A stretch of DNA of 64,000 nucleotides, taken from positions 372,001 to 436,000 of the forward strand of contig NZ_SRKY01000001.1 of the NCBI RefSeq assembly GCF_004803475.1, in the 5' to 3' direction. The notes beneath the pieces were generated by a model that did not search any database, was not told the DNA's origin, and saw only the letters and a list, made by a program, of their open reading frames with translations. The position numbers and the translations under genes were made by a program. This DNA comes from Aliishimia ponticola (lineage in GTDB: Bacteria > Pseudomonadota > Alphaproteobacteria > Rhodobacterales > Rhodobacteraceae). Below are positions 52,936 to 61,906 of the stretch, one piece after another. The stretch's first letter is position 1, and every line of letters starts with the position of its first letter.

Positions 52936-54420
52936 TTAGTCCTTCAGGCTTTCTTCGCGCAGCCCGTCCGCCAGCAGGTTCAAACCCAGAACCAGCGTCA
53001 GAAGCGAAACCGCAGGGAAGATGGCCGCGTGGGGATAGATCGACAGCAGCTTGCGCCCGTCATTGATCGTGGTTCCCCAGTCCGGGCTATCGGGCGGCAG
53101 GCCCAGTCCGAAGAAGCCAAGGGTGCCCAGAAGGATCGTGGTATAGCCGATGCGCAGGCAGAAATCGACGATCAGCGGCCCGCGCGCGTTGGGCAGGATT
53201 TCCCACAGCATGATGTACCACGGGCCTTCGCCGCGGGTTTGCGCCGCCGCCACGTAGTCACGGGTTTTGATGTCCAGCGCGAGGCCGCGCACGATGCGGA
53301 ACACCGTGGGGGAGTTCACGAACACGACCGACACGAAGACCACCAGAATGCCCGGCGGCATGTCAAAGAAGTCGAGCGCGCTTGGCAGGCCGGGGAAGGT
53401 ATAGCCCTTGGCGTCGCCGCGCCGCGTGTCCAGCAGATAGCCGCCATCGGACACCATCACCAGATAGCCATAGATCAGCAGCCCCAGCACGATCACCATC
53501 AGCGGCGTGCGCAGCGATGGCTGCGTGTGATAGCGCGAATTGAGCAGCACCGCCGCAAAGATGATCGGGAAGGCGAAGAGGAACATCGCCATGTATTTCG
53601 GCACGCCCACGGCGGAAATCTCGGGCGTGACAAGCAGGTAGAACAGCAAGATGACCGGGAAGGCGAGGATCAGGTTCGCAAGGAACGAGATCAGCATATC
53701 CAGCCAGCCACCGTAATAGGCCGCCGGAAGCCCCAGCGTGATCCCGACCATGAAGGCAAACAGCGTGGCGAAGGGGGCGATCTTGATCACCTCCCACGCG
53801 CCTTTGACGATCCGGCTGAACACATCGCGGGCAAGGTTGTCACCGCCCAGCAGATACCAAGCATAGTCGCCATCTTCGGCCCCGCGCAAAGGCGTGCCGG
53901 GCACCTTGTTCTTCATGCCGGACACGACGTCCAGCGGCTGATGCGTGATGATCAGGTCCATCGCACCGAACACGCCGACAAAGACCCAGAACATCACCAG
54001 CCCGAAGCCGATCATACCGACCGTGGAATCAAAGAGCTTTCCGTACAGGCCCAGCTTGCGCTTATAGGCGATCGACACCGCATAAAGCAGCACCAGCGCG
54101 ATCCAAACGGGCAGCAGACGCCGCGCCAGACCGCCGACAATGCCCGCGCCGTTCGGCCCCAGCACCGCGCCCACCGCGATATAGGCCAGCACCGTCGCGA
54201 TCAGCAAAAGCAGCAGATACATCGACGCGCGGCTGACCATGCCGTAAGGCCCGGTATCGGCGGCAATCGTGCCATCGGGGTTGATCTGCGCCCGGCCCGA
54301 AGGCGCGGCATAGGCAAGGATCACCTGCAGCACGAGGCTGACCGCCAGAAGGCCCGCGGCGAGGAAGAAGATCGGGTCCAGCACAGTGCCCAGACCGCCT
54401 GTCCAAGTAAGAGGTTCCAT
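52936..54420 (-). CDS. Peptide ABC transporter permease (DppC-like, unusually long)
   Basis: 494 residues, against ~300 for DppC. The C-terminal two thirds hold the BPD_transp_1 domain with the coupling block AAAQTRGEGPWYIMLWEILPNARGPLIVD near 395-425. The N-terminal ~190 residues carry three or four extra hydrophobic segments (YLLLLLIATVLAYIAVGAVLG, then WIALVLLYAVSIAY) before the normal start. The long N-terminus looks like part of the original protein rather than a fusion artefact. It sits between the ATPase and a DppB-like permease gene, 14 bases from the latter. Confidence 0.88.
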   Translation of the reverse strand: MEPLTWTGGLGTVLDPIFFLAAGLLAVSLVLQVILAYAAPSGRAQINPDGTIAADTGPYGMVSRASMYLLLLLIATVLAYIAVGAVLGPNGAGIVGGLARRLLPVWIALVLLYAVSIAYKRKLGLYGKLFDSTVGMIGFGLVMFWVFVGVFGAMDLIITHQPLDVVSGMKNKVPGTPLRGAEDGDYAWYLLGGDNLARDVFSRIVKGAWEVIKIAPFATLFAFMVGITLGLPAAYYGGWLDMLISFLANLILAFPVILLFYLLVTPEISAVGVPKYMAMFLFAFPIIFAAVLLNSRYHTQPSLRTPLMVIVLGLLIYGYLVMVSDGGYLLDTRRGDAKGYTFPGLPSALDFFDMPPGILVVFVSVVFVNSPTVFRIVRGLALDIKTRDYVAAAQTRGEGPWYIMLWEILPNARGPLIVDFCLRIGYTTILLGTLGFFGLGLPPDSPDWGTTINDGRKLLSIYPHAAIFPAVSLLTLVLGLNLLADGLREESLKD

Positions 54421-54434
54421 GAGTTTCTCCTCCC

Positions 54435-55481
54435 TCAGCTGACGCGGATGCGCGGGTTCAGGTAGACATAGCCGATATCCGATATCAGCTGCGTGATCAG
54501 AACCACGGCCACCGACACCACGGATACCGCAAGCAGCAATTCGATATCGTTATTGCTCGCCGCTTCGACCAAGGCCCAGCCGAAGCCCTTGTAGTTGAAC
54601 AGGGTCTCGACGATCACGACGCCGTTCAGCAGCCAGGGGAATTGCAGCATGATCACGGTAAAGGGCGCGATCAGCGCGTTGCGCAGCGCATGTTTGAGAA
54701 CGATGTTGCGAAAGCTCACCCCCTTGAGCCGCGCGGTCCGGATGAATTGCGCGGTCATGACCTCTGTCATGGAGGCCCGCGTCATCCGCGCCACATAACC
54801 CATGCCATACAGGGCAATGGTCAGGACGGGCAGGGTGAAGTTCTCGAAGGTGATGTCTTCCAGCGCCGACGTGGCGGATCCCTTGAACCATTTCAGCCCA
54901 ACCGCGGAAGAGGAGAACACCGCGATGAAGATCACGCCCGACACATATTCCGGCGTTGCCGTGGTCGCGATGGAGAAGGTCGAGAGTGACCGGTCCAGCC
55001 CGGACCCCTCGCGCATCCCAGCCAGCACGCCCACGATCAGCGCCATCGGCACCATGAAGATCATCACGAAGAACATCAGCTTGCCTGTTGCGCCAAGCCG
55101 TTCGCTGATCACGTTGCTCACATCCGTCTTGAAGCGCAGCGAATAGCCCCAGTCACCCTGCAAGACGCCGCAATAGGTCGCGCGGTCTTCCTCTGGCAGC
55201 TTGGCATCGCGGCACTGACGCAGGACGGTGCCATCTTCTTTCACGGTCTCCCAACCCGGTGCGACGCCCATCCAGCGCCCGAATTTCACGAAGGTATTGT
55301 CGGTATAGCCCCGATCTGAAAGCCAGCTTTGCACCGCTTCGTCGGACATGCGGAAGTTGCCTTCCGTCTTGGCGAGCTTTTCGAGGTTCGGTTCCAGATT
55401 TGTCAGAAAGAACACGATGAAGGTCAGACAGAGTGCTGTGAACAGCATGACTGCCAACCTGCGTAAGATGAATAGTCCCAT
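54435..55481 (-). CDS. Peptide ABC transporter permease (DppB-like)
   Basis: 348 residues with an N-terminal helix (RRLAVMLFTALCLTFIVFFL) and a BPD_transp_1 domain; the coupling segment TARLKGVSFRNIVLKHALRNAL lies near 245-266. It forms the membrane pore with the longer permease encoded downstream. Residues ~40-120 form a periplasmic insertion with a cysteine pair. No substrate-binding-protein gene lies upstream; the 288-base gap (55482-55769) has no coding frame. Confidence 0.9.
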   Translation of the reverse strand: MGLFILRRLAVMLFTALCLTFIVFFLTNLEPNLEKLAKTEGNFRMSDEAVQSWLSDRGYTDNTFVKFGRWMGVAPGWETVKEDGTVLRQCRDAKLPEEDRATYCGVLQGDWGYSLRFKTDVSNVISERLGATGKLMFFVMIFMVPMALIVGVLAGMREGSGLDRSLSTFSIATTATPEYVSGVIFIAVFSSSAVGLKWFKGSATSALEDITFENFTLPVLTIALYGMGYVARMTRASMTEVMTAQFIRTARLKGVSFRNIVLKHALRNALIAPFTVIMLQFPWLLNGVVIVETLFNYKGFGWALVEAASNNDIELLLAVSVVSVAVVLITQLISDIGYVYLNPRIRVS

Positions 55482-55769
55482 ATAAGTCCCTGTCGGTCAG
55501 GCCCCGGTGTCGGGTGTGCGGCAGGCATGTGCCCATCCGCGCATTATTCGGCAGCGCAAAGCCGCACTTTCGTTATTTGCATTGACCGCCGGTTGCTTGT
55601 GCAAGCAGACCGACCTCCCCGTGCATTTTGGTTCTTGGGCGCCTCTTGGCGGGCGCGCCGCGTGTCACCATTGAGGCAGCACTTTAACAGTACGGTCAAC
55701 ATTTCCAATGCAAGAGCGTGTAACTTTTGCGACATGTTGCGGGGTATAAAGCGACATCTGCCAACTTTT

Positions 55770-56666
55770 TTAAGACGCGGCGGTCTGTCTGGCCCGTTCT
55801 GTGGCCTCTCTTGCGCGCTTGCGCAATGCGCGCGGGCTGTTTCCCGTATGGCTTTGTATAAAGCGTGAAAAATAGGCAGCAGAGCGGAAGCCAAGCCCGG
55901 CGGCGATGTCCTTGACCGGGGTGCTTGTCGTTTCAAGCCGGTCGCGCGCGGCATGGAGCGTCCGCTCCACGATCAGTTCCGAGGCGCTGCGGCCCAGCCG
56001 TGCCTTGCAGACCCGCGACAGGTGCGTGGCCGTGACATCCAGCCGTTCGGCGTAAGAGGCCATCGGCGCGCCTTGCGGGTAAAGCCGTTCGAGATCGGAC
56101 AGGAACGCGCCGATCAGCCGGTCCGCTGCCGTGTCGTGTGTCGCCGCGTCCTTCAGCGGCGCGCCGGAGCCGTCCGCCAGCAGGTGGCCTTCGTTCACGC
56201 GGATCAGCCAGACCGCCATCAGCTGCGACAGCGCGCCCATGGCGTCGGCCCAACCGCTGCGCTGCATCGATTGTTCACGGCTCATCGCGTCGAACAGGGC
56301 GGTGATCTCACCTTGTTCGCGCACATCCAGCGCGCGCGCCAGCGACGGCCAAACGGGCCAATTGCCCGCATGACCGGGCGGGACGCTCAGGATATGGCCC
56401 ATGGGCGGCGGTCCGGCATCAAGGGCAAAGAGGTGCCCGGCGGGTAAGAATATGAGGTTATGCGCACCAATTCCGCGCCGCCGGGTGTCGATCAGCGCAC
56501 GGCCCTGACCCTGTGTCAGCCAGATAAGCCGGTGCTGCGGCGCGCTGTGCAGCAGGCACATACGCCATTGTGCGATCCGCAGGCTTTGCGCCAGCGAGGT
56601 CACGTGAGGGGGATCATATTCGGGCTGTGTCTGCATGGCGACGGGGCATGAATTGCTGTAATTCAT
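55770..56666 (-). CDS. AraC-family transcriptional regulator
   Basis: 298 residues. The N-terminal ~130 residues resemble a cupin-like sensor (RRRGIGAHNLIFLPAGHLFAL). The C-terminal AraC helix-turn-helix pair is at ~205-285 (YAERLDVTATHLSRVCKARLG, then VKDIAAGLGFRSAAYFSRFIQ). The start is either ATG 56666 or, more likely, 56636, because the first ATG overlaps a 9-bp inverted repeat. Neither has a clear ribosome-binding site. It is near the peptide transporter operon but separated by 288 bases, so control of it is only a guess. Confidence 0.88.
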   Translation of the reverse strand: MNYSNSCPVAMQTQPEYDPPHVTSLAQSLRIAQWRMCLLHSAPQHRLIWLTQGQGRALIDTRRRGIGAHNLIFLPAGHLFALDAGPPPMGHILSVPPGHAGNWPVWPSLARALDVREQGEITALFDAMSREQSMQRSGWADAMGALSQLMAVWLIRVNEGHLLADGSGAPLKDAATHDTAADRLIGAFLSDLERLYPQGAPMASYAERLDVTATHLSRVCKARLGRSASELIVERTLHAARDRLETTSTPVKDIAAGLGFRSAAYFSRFIQSHTGNSPRALRKRAREATERARQTAAS

Positions 56667-56668
56667 GC
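56646..56668. promoter_or_regulatory. 9-bp inverted repeat at the start of the AraC gene
   Basis: GCATGAATT (56646-56654), GCTGT, AATTCATGC (56660-56668) is a perfect dyad. It overlaps the most upstream start codon of the minus-strand regulator, suggesting autoregulation and a later true start at 56636. Confidence 0.5.
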
Positions 56669-56714
56669 AGTATTACGCCCTGATTGGCCAGAATAATGTC
56701 AGGAAAAGACAGTT

Positions 56715-57590
56715 TTAGAGACTGCTGGCCAGAACCGGACGCCAGTCGCGACAGCGTTTGCGAAACCATGTGCGTTGGCGTTTGGCATATTGCCGGGTCG
56801 CGATCGTGGCGGCCTCCTGCGCGGCCTCCAGTGTCATTCGTCCCTCCAGCACCGCCATGAGTTCCGGCACGCCGATGGCGCGGAAGGCGGGCAGGGCGGG
56901 ATCGTATTGCGGGGCCATGGCGCGTATTTCGTCCAACGCGCCCGCCTCCAGCATCTGGCCGAAGCGCGCCTCGATTCGCGGGGTCAGCCAGGCTTTGGGG
57001 GCCTCGACCACGATGGGCTGGGCCTGCGACAGCGGCAAAAGCGGTGGCGCGGTGTCATCCTGCCATGCGGCCAATCCACGCCCGGTTGCGCGCTGTACTT
57101 CCCATGCGCGCTGCACCCGCGCGCGGTTGGCCGTATCGATCCGGCTGCGCGTGTCCGGGTCAAGCGCCGCCAGCAGCTCTGCCAATGGCAACGCATCGGC
57201 GGCAAGGCGCAGCTCGGGCGGTGTGGCGGGAATGTCGGACAGACCTTCCGTCAGCGCGGCGAAATACAGCCCGGTGCCGCCCACGATGATGGGCCGCTCT
57301 GCGCCTTGCAAAAACGGGGCAACCTCGCGCAGCCAATGCCCGGTGGAGTAGGGCGCATCATAGGGCACATGACCATAAAGCGCATGGGGCGCGCGCGCCT
57401 CTTCCGCCGCAGAGGGCCGGGCCGAGATCACCCGCCAGCAGTCATAGACCTGACTGGCATCGGCATTCACGATGACCCCGCCCTGACGTTCCGCGATGGC
57501 CAGCGCCAGCGCCGATTTGCCCGACGCGGTCGGCCCGGCGATCAGGACCGGGCGCTCCGGCGAAATCTGTTCAAGAATGTCGTCAATCAT
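56715..57590 (-). CDS. miaA: tRNA dimethylallyltransferase MiaA
   Basis: 291 residues. Walker [16 protein letters not shown] at ~18-32, [11 protein letters not shown] at ~42, [15 protein letters not shown] near 100 and the C-terminal [18 protein letters not shown] are all typical. It adds a dimethylallyl group to A37 of tRNAs reading UNN codons. It is divergent from pyrH, 86 bases away. The first ATG gives MIDDILEQ; a slightly later start is possible. Confidence 0.94.
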   Translation of the reverse strand: MIDDILEQISPERPVLIAGPTASGKSALALAIAERQGGVIVNADASQVYDCWRVISARPSAAEEARAPHALYGHVPYDAPYSTGHWLREVAPFLQGAERPIIVGGTGLYFAALTEGLSDIPATPPELRLAADALPLAELLAALDPDTRSRIDTANRARVQRAWEVQRATGRGLAAWQDDTAPPLLPLSQAQPIVVEAPKAWLTPRIEARFGQMLEAGALDEIRAMAPQYDPALPAFRAIGVPELMAVLEGRMTLEAAQEAATIATRQYAKRQRTWFRKRCRDWRPVLASSL

Positions 57591-57676
57591 ACGCGTCTCG
57601 CCATTGAAGTACCGCGCGTTTTAGGACAGGTTGCGCGCGAATGCGAGACCACCAGCAGACCAGACAGGGGACAGCG

Positions 57677-58399
57677 ATGACCGAGGACACAACACAGTTT
57701 AAACGGGTCATGCTGAAAATCTCGGGAGAGGCCCTGATGGGCGACCAAGGCTTTGGCCTGCATCCGCCCACCGTTCAGCGCATCGCGCAAGAGGTCAAAT
57801 CGGTCCACGACATGGGCGTGGAGATCTGCATGGTGATCGGCGGCGGCAACATCTTCCGGGGCCTGCAAGGCAGCGCGCAGGGGATGGAACGCACGACCGC
57901 CGACTATATGGGGATGCTGGCCACCGTGATGAACGCGCTGGCGATGCAGTCCGCGCTTGAGGGGATGGGCGTCTTCACCCGCGTTATCTCGGCCATCACG
58001 ATGAACGAGGTGGCAGAGCCGTATATCCGCCGCCGCGCCGTGCGGCACCTTGAGAAAAAGCGTGTGTGCATCTTCGCCGCGGGGACGGGCAACCCCTATT
58101 TCACGACCGATACCGCTGCCACGCTGCGGGCCAATGAAATGGCCTGCGAGGCGATTTTCAAAGGCACCAAGGTCGATGGGGTCTATGACAAGGACCCGAT
58201 GAAGTTCGATGATGCCAAACGTTATGACACGGTGACCTATGACGAGGCGCTGGCAAAGCGGCTTGGGGTGATGGACGCCTCGGCCATTGCGCTGGCACGG
58301 GACAACAACCTGCCCATCATCGTCTTTTCGCTGGATGAACCGGGCGGTTTCCGGGGCGTTCTGGCTGGCAAAGGCACCTATACGCGCGTGCAGGGCTAA
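57677..58399 (+). CDS. pyrH: Uridylate kinase
   Basis: 240 residues. [16 protein letters not shown] at ~12-27, [11 protein letters not shown] at ~55, [13 protein letters not shown] near 137, and VDGVYDKDP near 167 are the UMP kinase signatures. It makes UDP from UMP for pyrimidine nucleotide supply. ATG 57677 gives [10 protein letters not shown]; the frame extends upstream without support. Normally frr follows at once; here an antisense Hint-domain gene lies between. Confidence 0.95.
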   Translation: MTEDTTQFKRVMLKISGEALMGDQGFGLHPPTVQRIAQEVKSVHDMGVEICMVIGGGNIFRGLQGSAQGMERTTADYMGMLATVMNALAMQSALEGMGVFTRVISAITMNEVAEPYIRRRAVRHLEKKRVCIFAAGTGNPYFTTDTAATLRANEMACEAIFKGTKVDGVYDKDPMKFDDAKRYDTVTYDEALAKRLGVMDASAIALARDNNLPIIVFSLDEPGGFRGVLAGKGTYTRVQG

Positions 58400-58447
58400 G
58401 CCGAAATCGGCGCCGCCGGATCACGCCGGGCGCGGGCGCGGTTGGGA

Positions 58448-59527
58448 TCACAGGTGCGGATGCGTGGCCCTATCGGGACCGACGAGAGGCAGCGCGTTCT
58501 TGCGATGCCGTGCCAAAAGCCGCGCGACCCGGCGTCCGGGCGGGATAAGGCGCGCAGGCGTCGCATCGGTTCCGTCCGTTTCGGCAAAGGCGGCGCGCGC
58601 GATCTCGGGCGGCAAGCCTTTGCGCGCCATTTCTCCAGGGAACAGGCTTTCTGACCAGCATCCTTCCGCCTCGATCAGATGGTGGCGCAGCAGCGACAGA
58701 TGAATGTAATGAACGGGCTTGCCCGGCGGGTCCTGACCGATGGAGGGCAGGCCCAACAACCGCTTTGCCGCAACCAGAATTTCCTTCTGGCCGAACATGC
58801 GTTCCGCGATGCGGGACCGGATCAGAATGCGGTGTTGCGGCGAAACACAAAGCGTCCGGCGCGGCACGCCCGGTGCCAATGCGCCCGCTCCGATGCGGAT
58901 TGCTGCGTTGTGTCCCGGCGTGCCAAGGACCGTGCCGCCGATCCAGTCGATCACCGCCCATCCGTCATCCAGCGTCATCACCAGATCGCCCCGGCGCAGT
59001 GCCGCGATATCGCGCAGCCCCCGCGCGGTCCGCAGCAGCGTTCCCGCACAAAAGCATACGGTCGTATTTTCGGCGTTCTGCCACGTATAGTAGCCATAGG
59101 CGTTGTGATTTCCCGGTGCGTAAAGTTCTATCGACCGGATCGTGAGATTGTCGAAATTGCCAAGGTTTTCCTTGTCGCCGACAAACACATCGCCATTGGT
59201 CATCTGAACCAACACGACTTCGATGTCATGGACCGTGCCGTTCACATCCGTGACGCGGGCCTGATACAGCATGGAGGCGTCCGGGCGGCTGGAATGAAAC
59301 ACGCCGCCTTGCGTATATTCGACATAATCGCCATTGCCGGATTCATCGTCAAAGATGGCGCTGTCGTCATTGGCGTCATAGCTGGTGATATCGACCACTT
59401 CGAGGTCGGAAAAGGCGTCGTAAGTGCCCAGCACCGTATCGCGCAACTCGACATCAAAGTCGGTCTCATCGGTGTCCATATCGGCGAAATTCCCGATATA
59501 GACCATCGTGTTGGTCGTGGTGATCAT
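58448..59527 (-). CDS. Hint-domain protein inserted between pyrH and frr
   Basis: 359 residues. Residues 1-155 are acidic and Ca-binding-like (DTDETDFDVELRDTVLGTYD) with no known family. Cys158 (CFCAGTLLRT) begins a Hint domain with VSPQHRILIRS near 228-238, which may self-cleave. A Lys/Arg-rich end follows. There is no Sec signal. ATG 59527 gives MITTTNTMVYIGNF; upstream in-frame codons look non-coding. It lies on the opposite strand to pyrH and frr, interrupting a pair that is contiguous in most bacteria. Confidence 0.78.
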   Translation of the reverse strand: MITTTNTMVYIGNFADMDTDETDFDVELRDTVLGTYDAFSDLEVVDITSYDANDDSAIFDDESGNGDYVEYTQGGVFHSSRPDASMLYQARVTDVNGTVHDIEVVLVQMTNGDVFVGDKENLGNFDNLTIRSIELYAPGNHNAYGYYTWQNAENTTVCFCAGTLLRTARGLRDIAALRRGDLVMTLDDGWAVIDWIGGTVLGTPGHNAAIRIGAGALAPGVPRRTLCVSPQHRILIRSRIAERMFGQKEILVAAKRLLGLPSIGQDPPGKPVHYIHLSLLRHHLIEAEGCWSESLFPGEMARKGLPPEIARAAFAETDGTDATPARLIPPGRRVARLLARHRKNALPLVGPDRATHPHL

Positions 59528-59676
59528 AAACCTGCGCGTCCGTTGCCCCGCCTTCTCATAGAGGTTCGGTCTTGATACCGCGTTAACCCAGGCGCTGATT
59601 GCGACGCGGCGCGCATGACCACTGTACTTTCCCCCGGGCGAGCGTTTATATGCCTGCAAAAACAAGGGGGCATTCC

Positions 59677-60240
59677 ATGTCTGACGATTTCATGCTGGAT
59701 ACTGACGACCTTCGGCGGCGGATGGATGGGGCCATGGCCAATCTGCGGACCGAATTCGCGTCGCTGCGGACCGGGCGGGCAAGTGCATCCATGCTTGAGC
59801 CGGTGATGGTCGAAGCCTACGGACAGCAGACTCCGATCAACCAGGTCGGCACGGTCAACGTGCCCGAACCGCGTATGGTCACGATCAATGTCTGGGACAA
59901 ATCCATGGTCAATGCCGTGGAAAAGGCGATCCGCGAAAGCGGGCTGGGCATCAACCCGCAGCTCAATGGCACGATCATCATGCTGCCGATTCCCGAACTG
60001 AACGAGGAACGCCGCCGCGAGCTTGGCAAAGTCGCGGGCCAGTATGCCGAACACGCCCGCGTGTCGATCCGCAACGTGCGCCGCGACGGGATGGACCAGA
60101 TCAAGAAAGCCAAGGCCGACGGCATGTCCGAGGACGATCAGAAGCTGTGGGAAGGCGAAGTGCAGGATATGACGAACGAATTCATCAAGGCTGTCGACGC
60201 CGCGCTTGAGACCAAGCAAGAAGAGATCATGCAAGTCTGA
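59677..60240 (+). CDS. frr: Ribosome recycling factor
   Basis: 187 residues, the normal RRF length. It has the family start ([18 protein letters not shown]), the [20 protein letters not shown] block at ~32, [20 protein letters not shown] at ~106 and [17 protein letters not shown] at ~132. RRF with EF-G splits post-termination ribosomes. ATG 59677 follows AAGGGGG. It heads the frr-uppS-cdsA-dxr-rseP run. Confidence 0.96.
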   Translation: MSDDFMLDTDDLRRRMDGAMANLRTEFASLRTGRASASMLEPVMVEAYGQQTPINQVGTVNVPEPRMVTINVWDKSMVNAVEKAIRESGLGINPQLNGTIIMLPIPELNEERRRELGKVAGQYAEHARVSIRNVRRDGMDQIKKAKADGMSEDDQKLWEGEVQDMTNEFIKAVDAALETKQEEIMQV

Positions 60241-60386
60241 TCGGCGGACAAGGGCGCAGGTTTCGCGCCCGGGCTTGCCCGAAGGCCGTGCATCCTTTAG
60301 GGCAGGCCCTCACAGACCGACGCCTTCCGCAGGGCAGAAGCGATTGTTGCCGCGCGGGACTTACGGAACGATGAAAGGATTGTCCC

Positions 60387-61109
60387 ATTTCGCGCGAGCC
60401 TGCCTCAGCCGGTCCACGTCATGTGGCGATCATCATGGATGGCAATGGCCGCTGGGCCAAACAACGGGGCCGTCCGCGTCTGTTCGGGCACCATGCCGGG
60501 GCGCGCCGCGTCCGCGAGATCGTGGAAGCTTGCCCCGATCTTGGTGTCCAGTATCTGACGATTTTTGCCTTCTCGACCGAGAATTGGAAACGCACACAGG
60601 TGGAAGTGGCCGGGCTGATGAGCCTGTTTCGCCGCTATATCACCAAAGAGGCCCGCGCGCTGTTGGAGGAGGGCGTGCGGGTCCGATTTATCGGCGACCG
60701 AGACCGGCTTGACGACAAACTCGCCGCGCTCATGCACGAGCTTGAAGGCCTGACTGAAAACAACACCCGCGTGAACCTGACCATCGCCCTCAATTACGGC
60801 GGGCGGGACGAGGTCGCGCGCGCGACCAAGCGGCTGGCGCAGGACGTGGCCAATGGCACGCTCGACCCCGAAACGGTGGATGAGGAAACGCTGCCACGTT
60901 ATCTCGATACCCATGTTCTGCCCGACCCGGATCTTGTGATCCGCACATCGGGCGAGGCGCGGATTTCGAACTTTTTGCTCTGGCAGTCGGCCTATGCGGA
61001 ATATGAATTCATCGACACGCTCTGGCCCGATTTCAGCGCCGAGGAATTCGCGCGGCTCTGCAACGCTTACGGGACGCGGGACCGGCGCTTTGGTGGCGTG
61101 TCCGCATGA
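60387..61109 (+). CDS. uppS: Undecaprenyl diphosphate synthase, probable ATT start codon
   Basis: 240 residues if begun at ATT 60387. UppS condenses isoprenyl units into the C55 lipid carrier for peptidoglycan. It has the PRHVAIIMDGNGRWA block (~10-24), FAFSTENWKR and the C-terminal LLWQSAYAEYEF. There is no ATG, GTG or TTG between the last upstream in-frame stop and the GTG at 60423, which lies after the needed PRH residues. The ATT at 60387 is preceded by AAAGGA with seven bases between, and gives MSREPASAGPRHV. It overlaps cdsA by 4 bases. Confidence 0.9.
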   Translation: MSREPASAGPRHVAIIMDGNGRWAKQRGRPRLFGHHAGARRVREIVEACPDLGVQYLTIFAFSTENWKRTQVEVAGLMSLFRRYITKEARALLEEGVRVRFIGDRDRLDDKLAALMHELEGLTENNTRVNLTIALNYGGRDEVARATKRLAQDVANGTLDPETVDEETLPRYLDTHVLPDPDLVIRTSGEARISNFLLWQSAYAEYEFIDTLWPDFSAEEFARLCNAYGTRDRRFGGVSA

Positions 61110-61906
61110 CCCCCGGCACGCAGAGCGGCAAGTGGAATGACCTGACAACGCGGATCGGATCGGCGGCGGTCATGGTGATCATCGGCAGTATCTGCATCTG
61201 GAATGGCGGCTGGCCATTTCGCGGCCTTGTTGCCGGTGTCGCGGGTCTGATGATCTGGGAATTGGTGCGGATGCGCGCGCCGCACCGGCGGCTTTCTGCC
61301 ATTGCGGTGGGGGCGGTCGCGGCGCTGGCGGTCTGGCTGGTTCCGGCGGCGGGCTTTTGGGGGGCGATGGCCTTGGTGCTGGGCACCACGGCGCTGGTGG
61401 GGCTGGTGTCTTTCCCGAACTGGAAGCTTGGCGCGGGCTATGCGCTGGTGATCCTTCTGGGGTCCATCGTGTTGATCGCATTGCGCAGCCAGTTGGGGAT
61501 CGGCTGGGTGGTCTGGGTCGTGAGCGTGATCATCGCGACGGATATCGCGGGCTATTTCGCAGGCAAGACCTTTGGTGGCCCGAAATTCTGGCCCCGTATC
61601 AGCCCCAAGAAAACATGGTCCGGCACCATTGCGGGCTGGGGCGGCGCGGCGCTGGTCGGGATATTGTTCGGCCTCGGCTCTGGCATGATGGTGCAGATCG
61701 TTCTGCTGTCTGTCCTGCTCAGCTTTGCCGGGCAATTGGGCGATATCGGCGAAAGCGCGATCAAGCGCCGGTCCGGGGTCAAGGACAGCTCTGCGCTGAT
61801 TCCCGGCCATGGCGGCGTTCTGGATCGGTTCGACGCGCTTCTGGGGGCGAGCCTTGTATTGCTGGTCATCGCCTGGCTGACCGGATTTCCCGGCGGGCTG
61901 ACCTGA
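61106..61906 (+). CDS. cdsA: Phosphatidate cytidylyltransferase
   Basis: 266 residues, about eight membrane helices. The C-terminal motif SALIPGHGGVLDRFDALLGA near 230-250 is the CdsA signature. KKTWSGTIAGWGGA near 170 is a second conserved block. It makes CDP-diacylglycerol for phospholipid synthesis in the inner membrane. It overlaps uppS by 4 bases and shares one base with dxr (TGATG at 61904-61908), showing tight translational coupling. Confidence 0.94.
   Translation: MTPGTQSGKWNDLTTRIGSAAVMVIIGSICIWNGGWPFRGLVAGVAGLMIWELVRMRAPHRRLSAIAVGAVAALAVWLVPAAGFWGAMALVLGTTALVGLVSFPNWKLGAGYALVILLGSIVLIALRSQLGIGWVVWVVSVIIATDIAGYFAGKTFGGPKFWPRISPKKTWSGTIAGWGGAALVGILFGLGSGMMVQIVLLSVLLSFAGQLGDIGESAIKRRSGVKDSSALIPGHGGVLDRFDALLGASLVLLVIAWLTGFPGGLT

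Noticed and set aside
60371-60712. Alternative ATG frame overlapping uppS (MKGLSHFARA)
   Set aside because: A good ATG, but the frame carries no UppS motif; it is the shifted frame of uppS and ends early.
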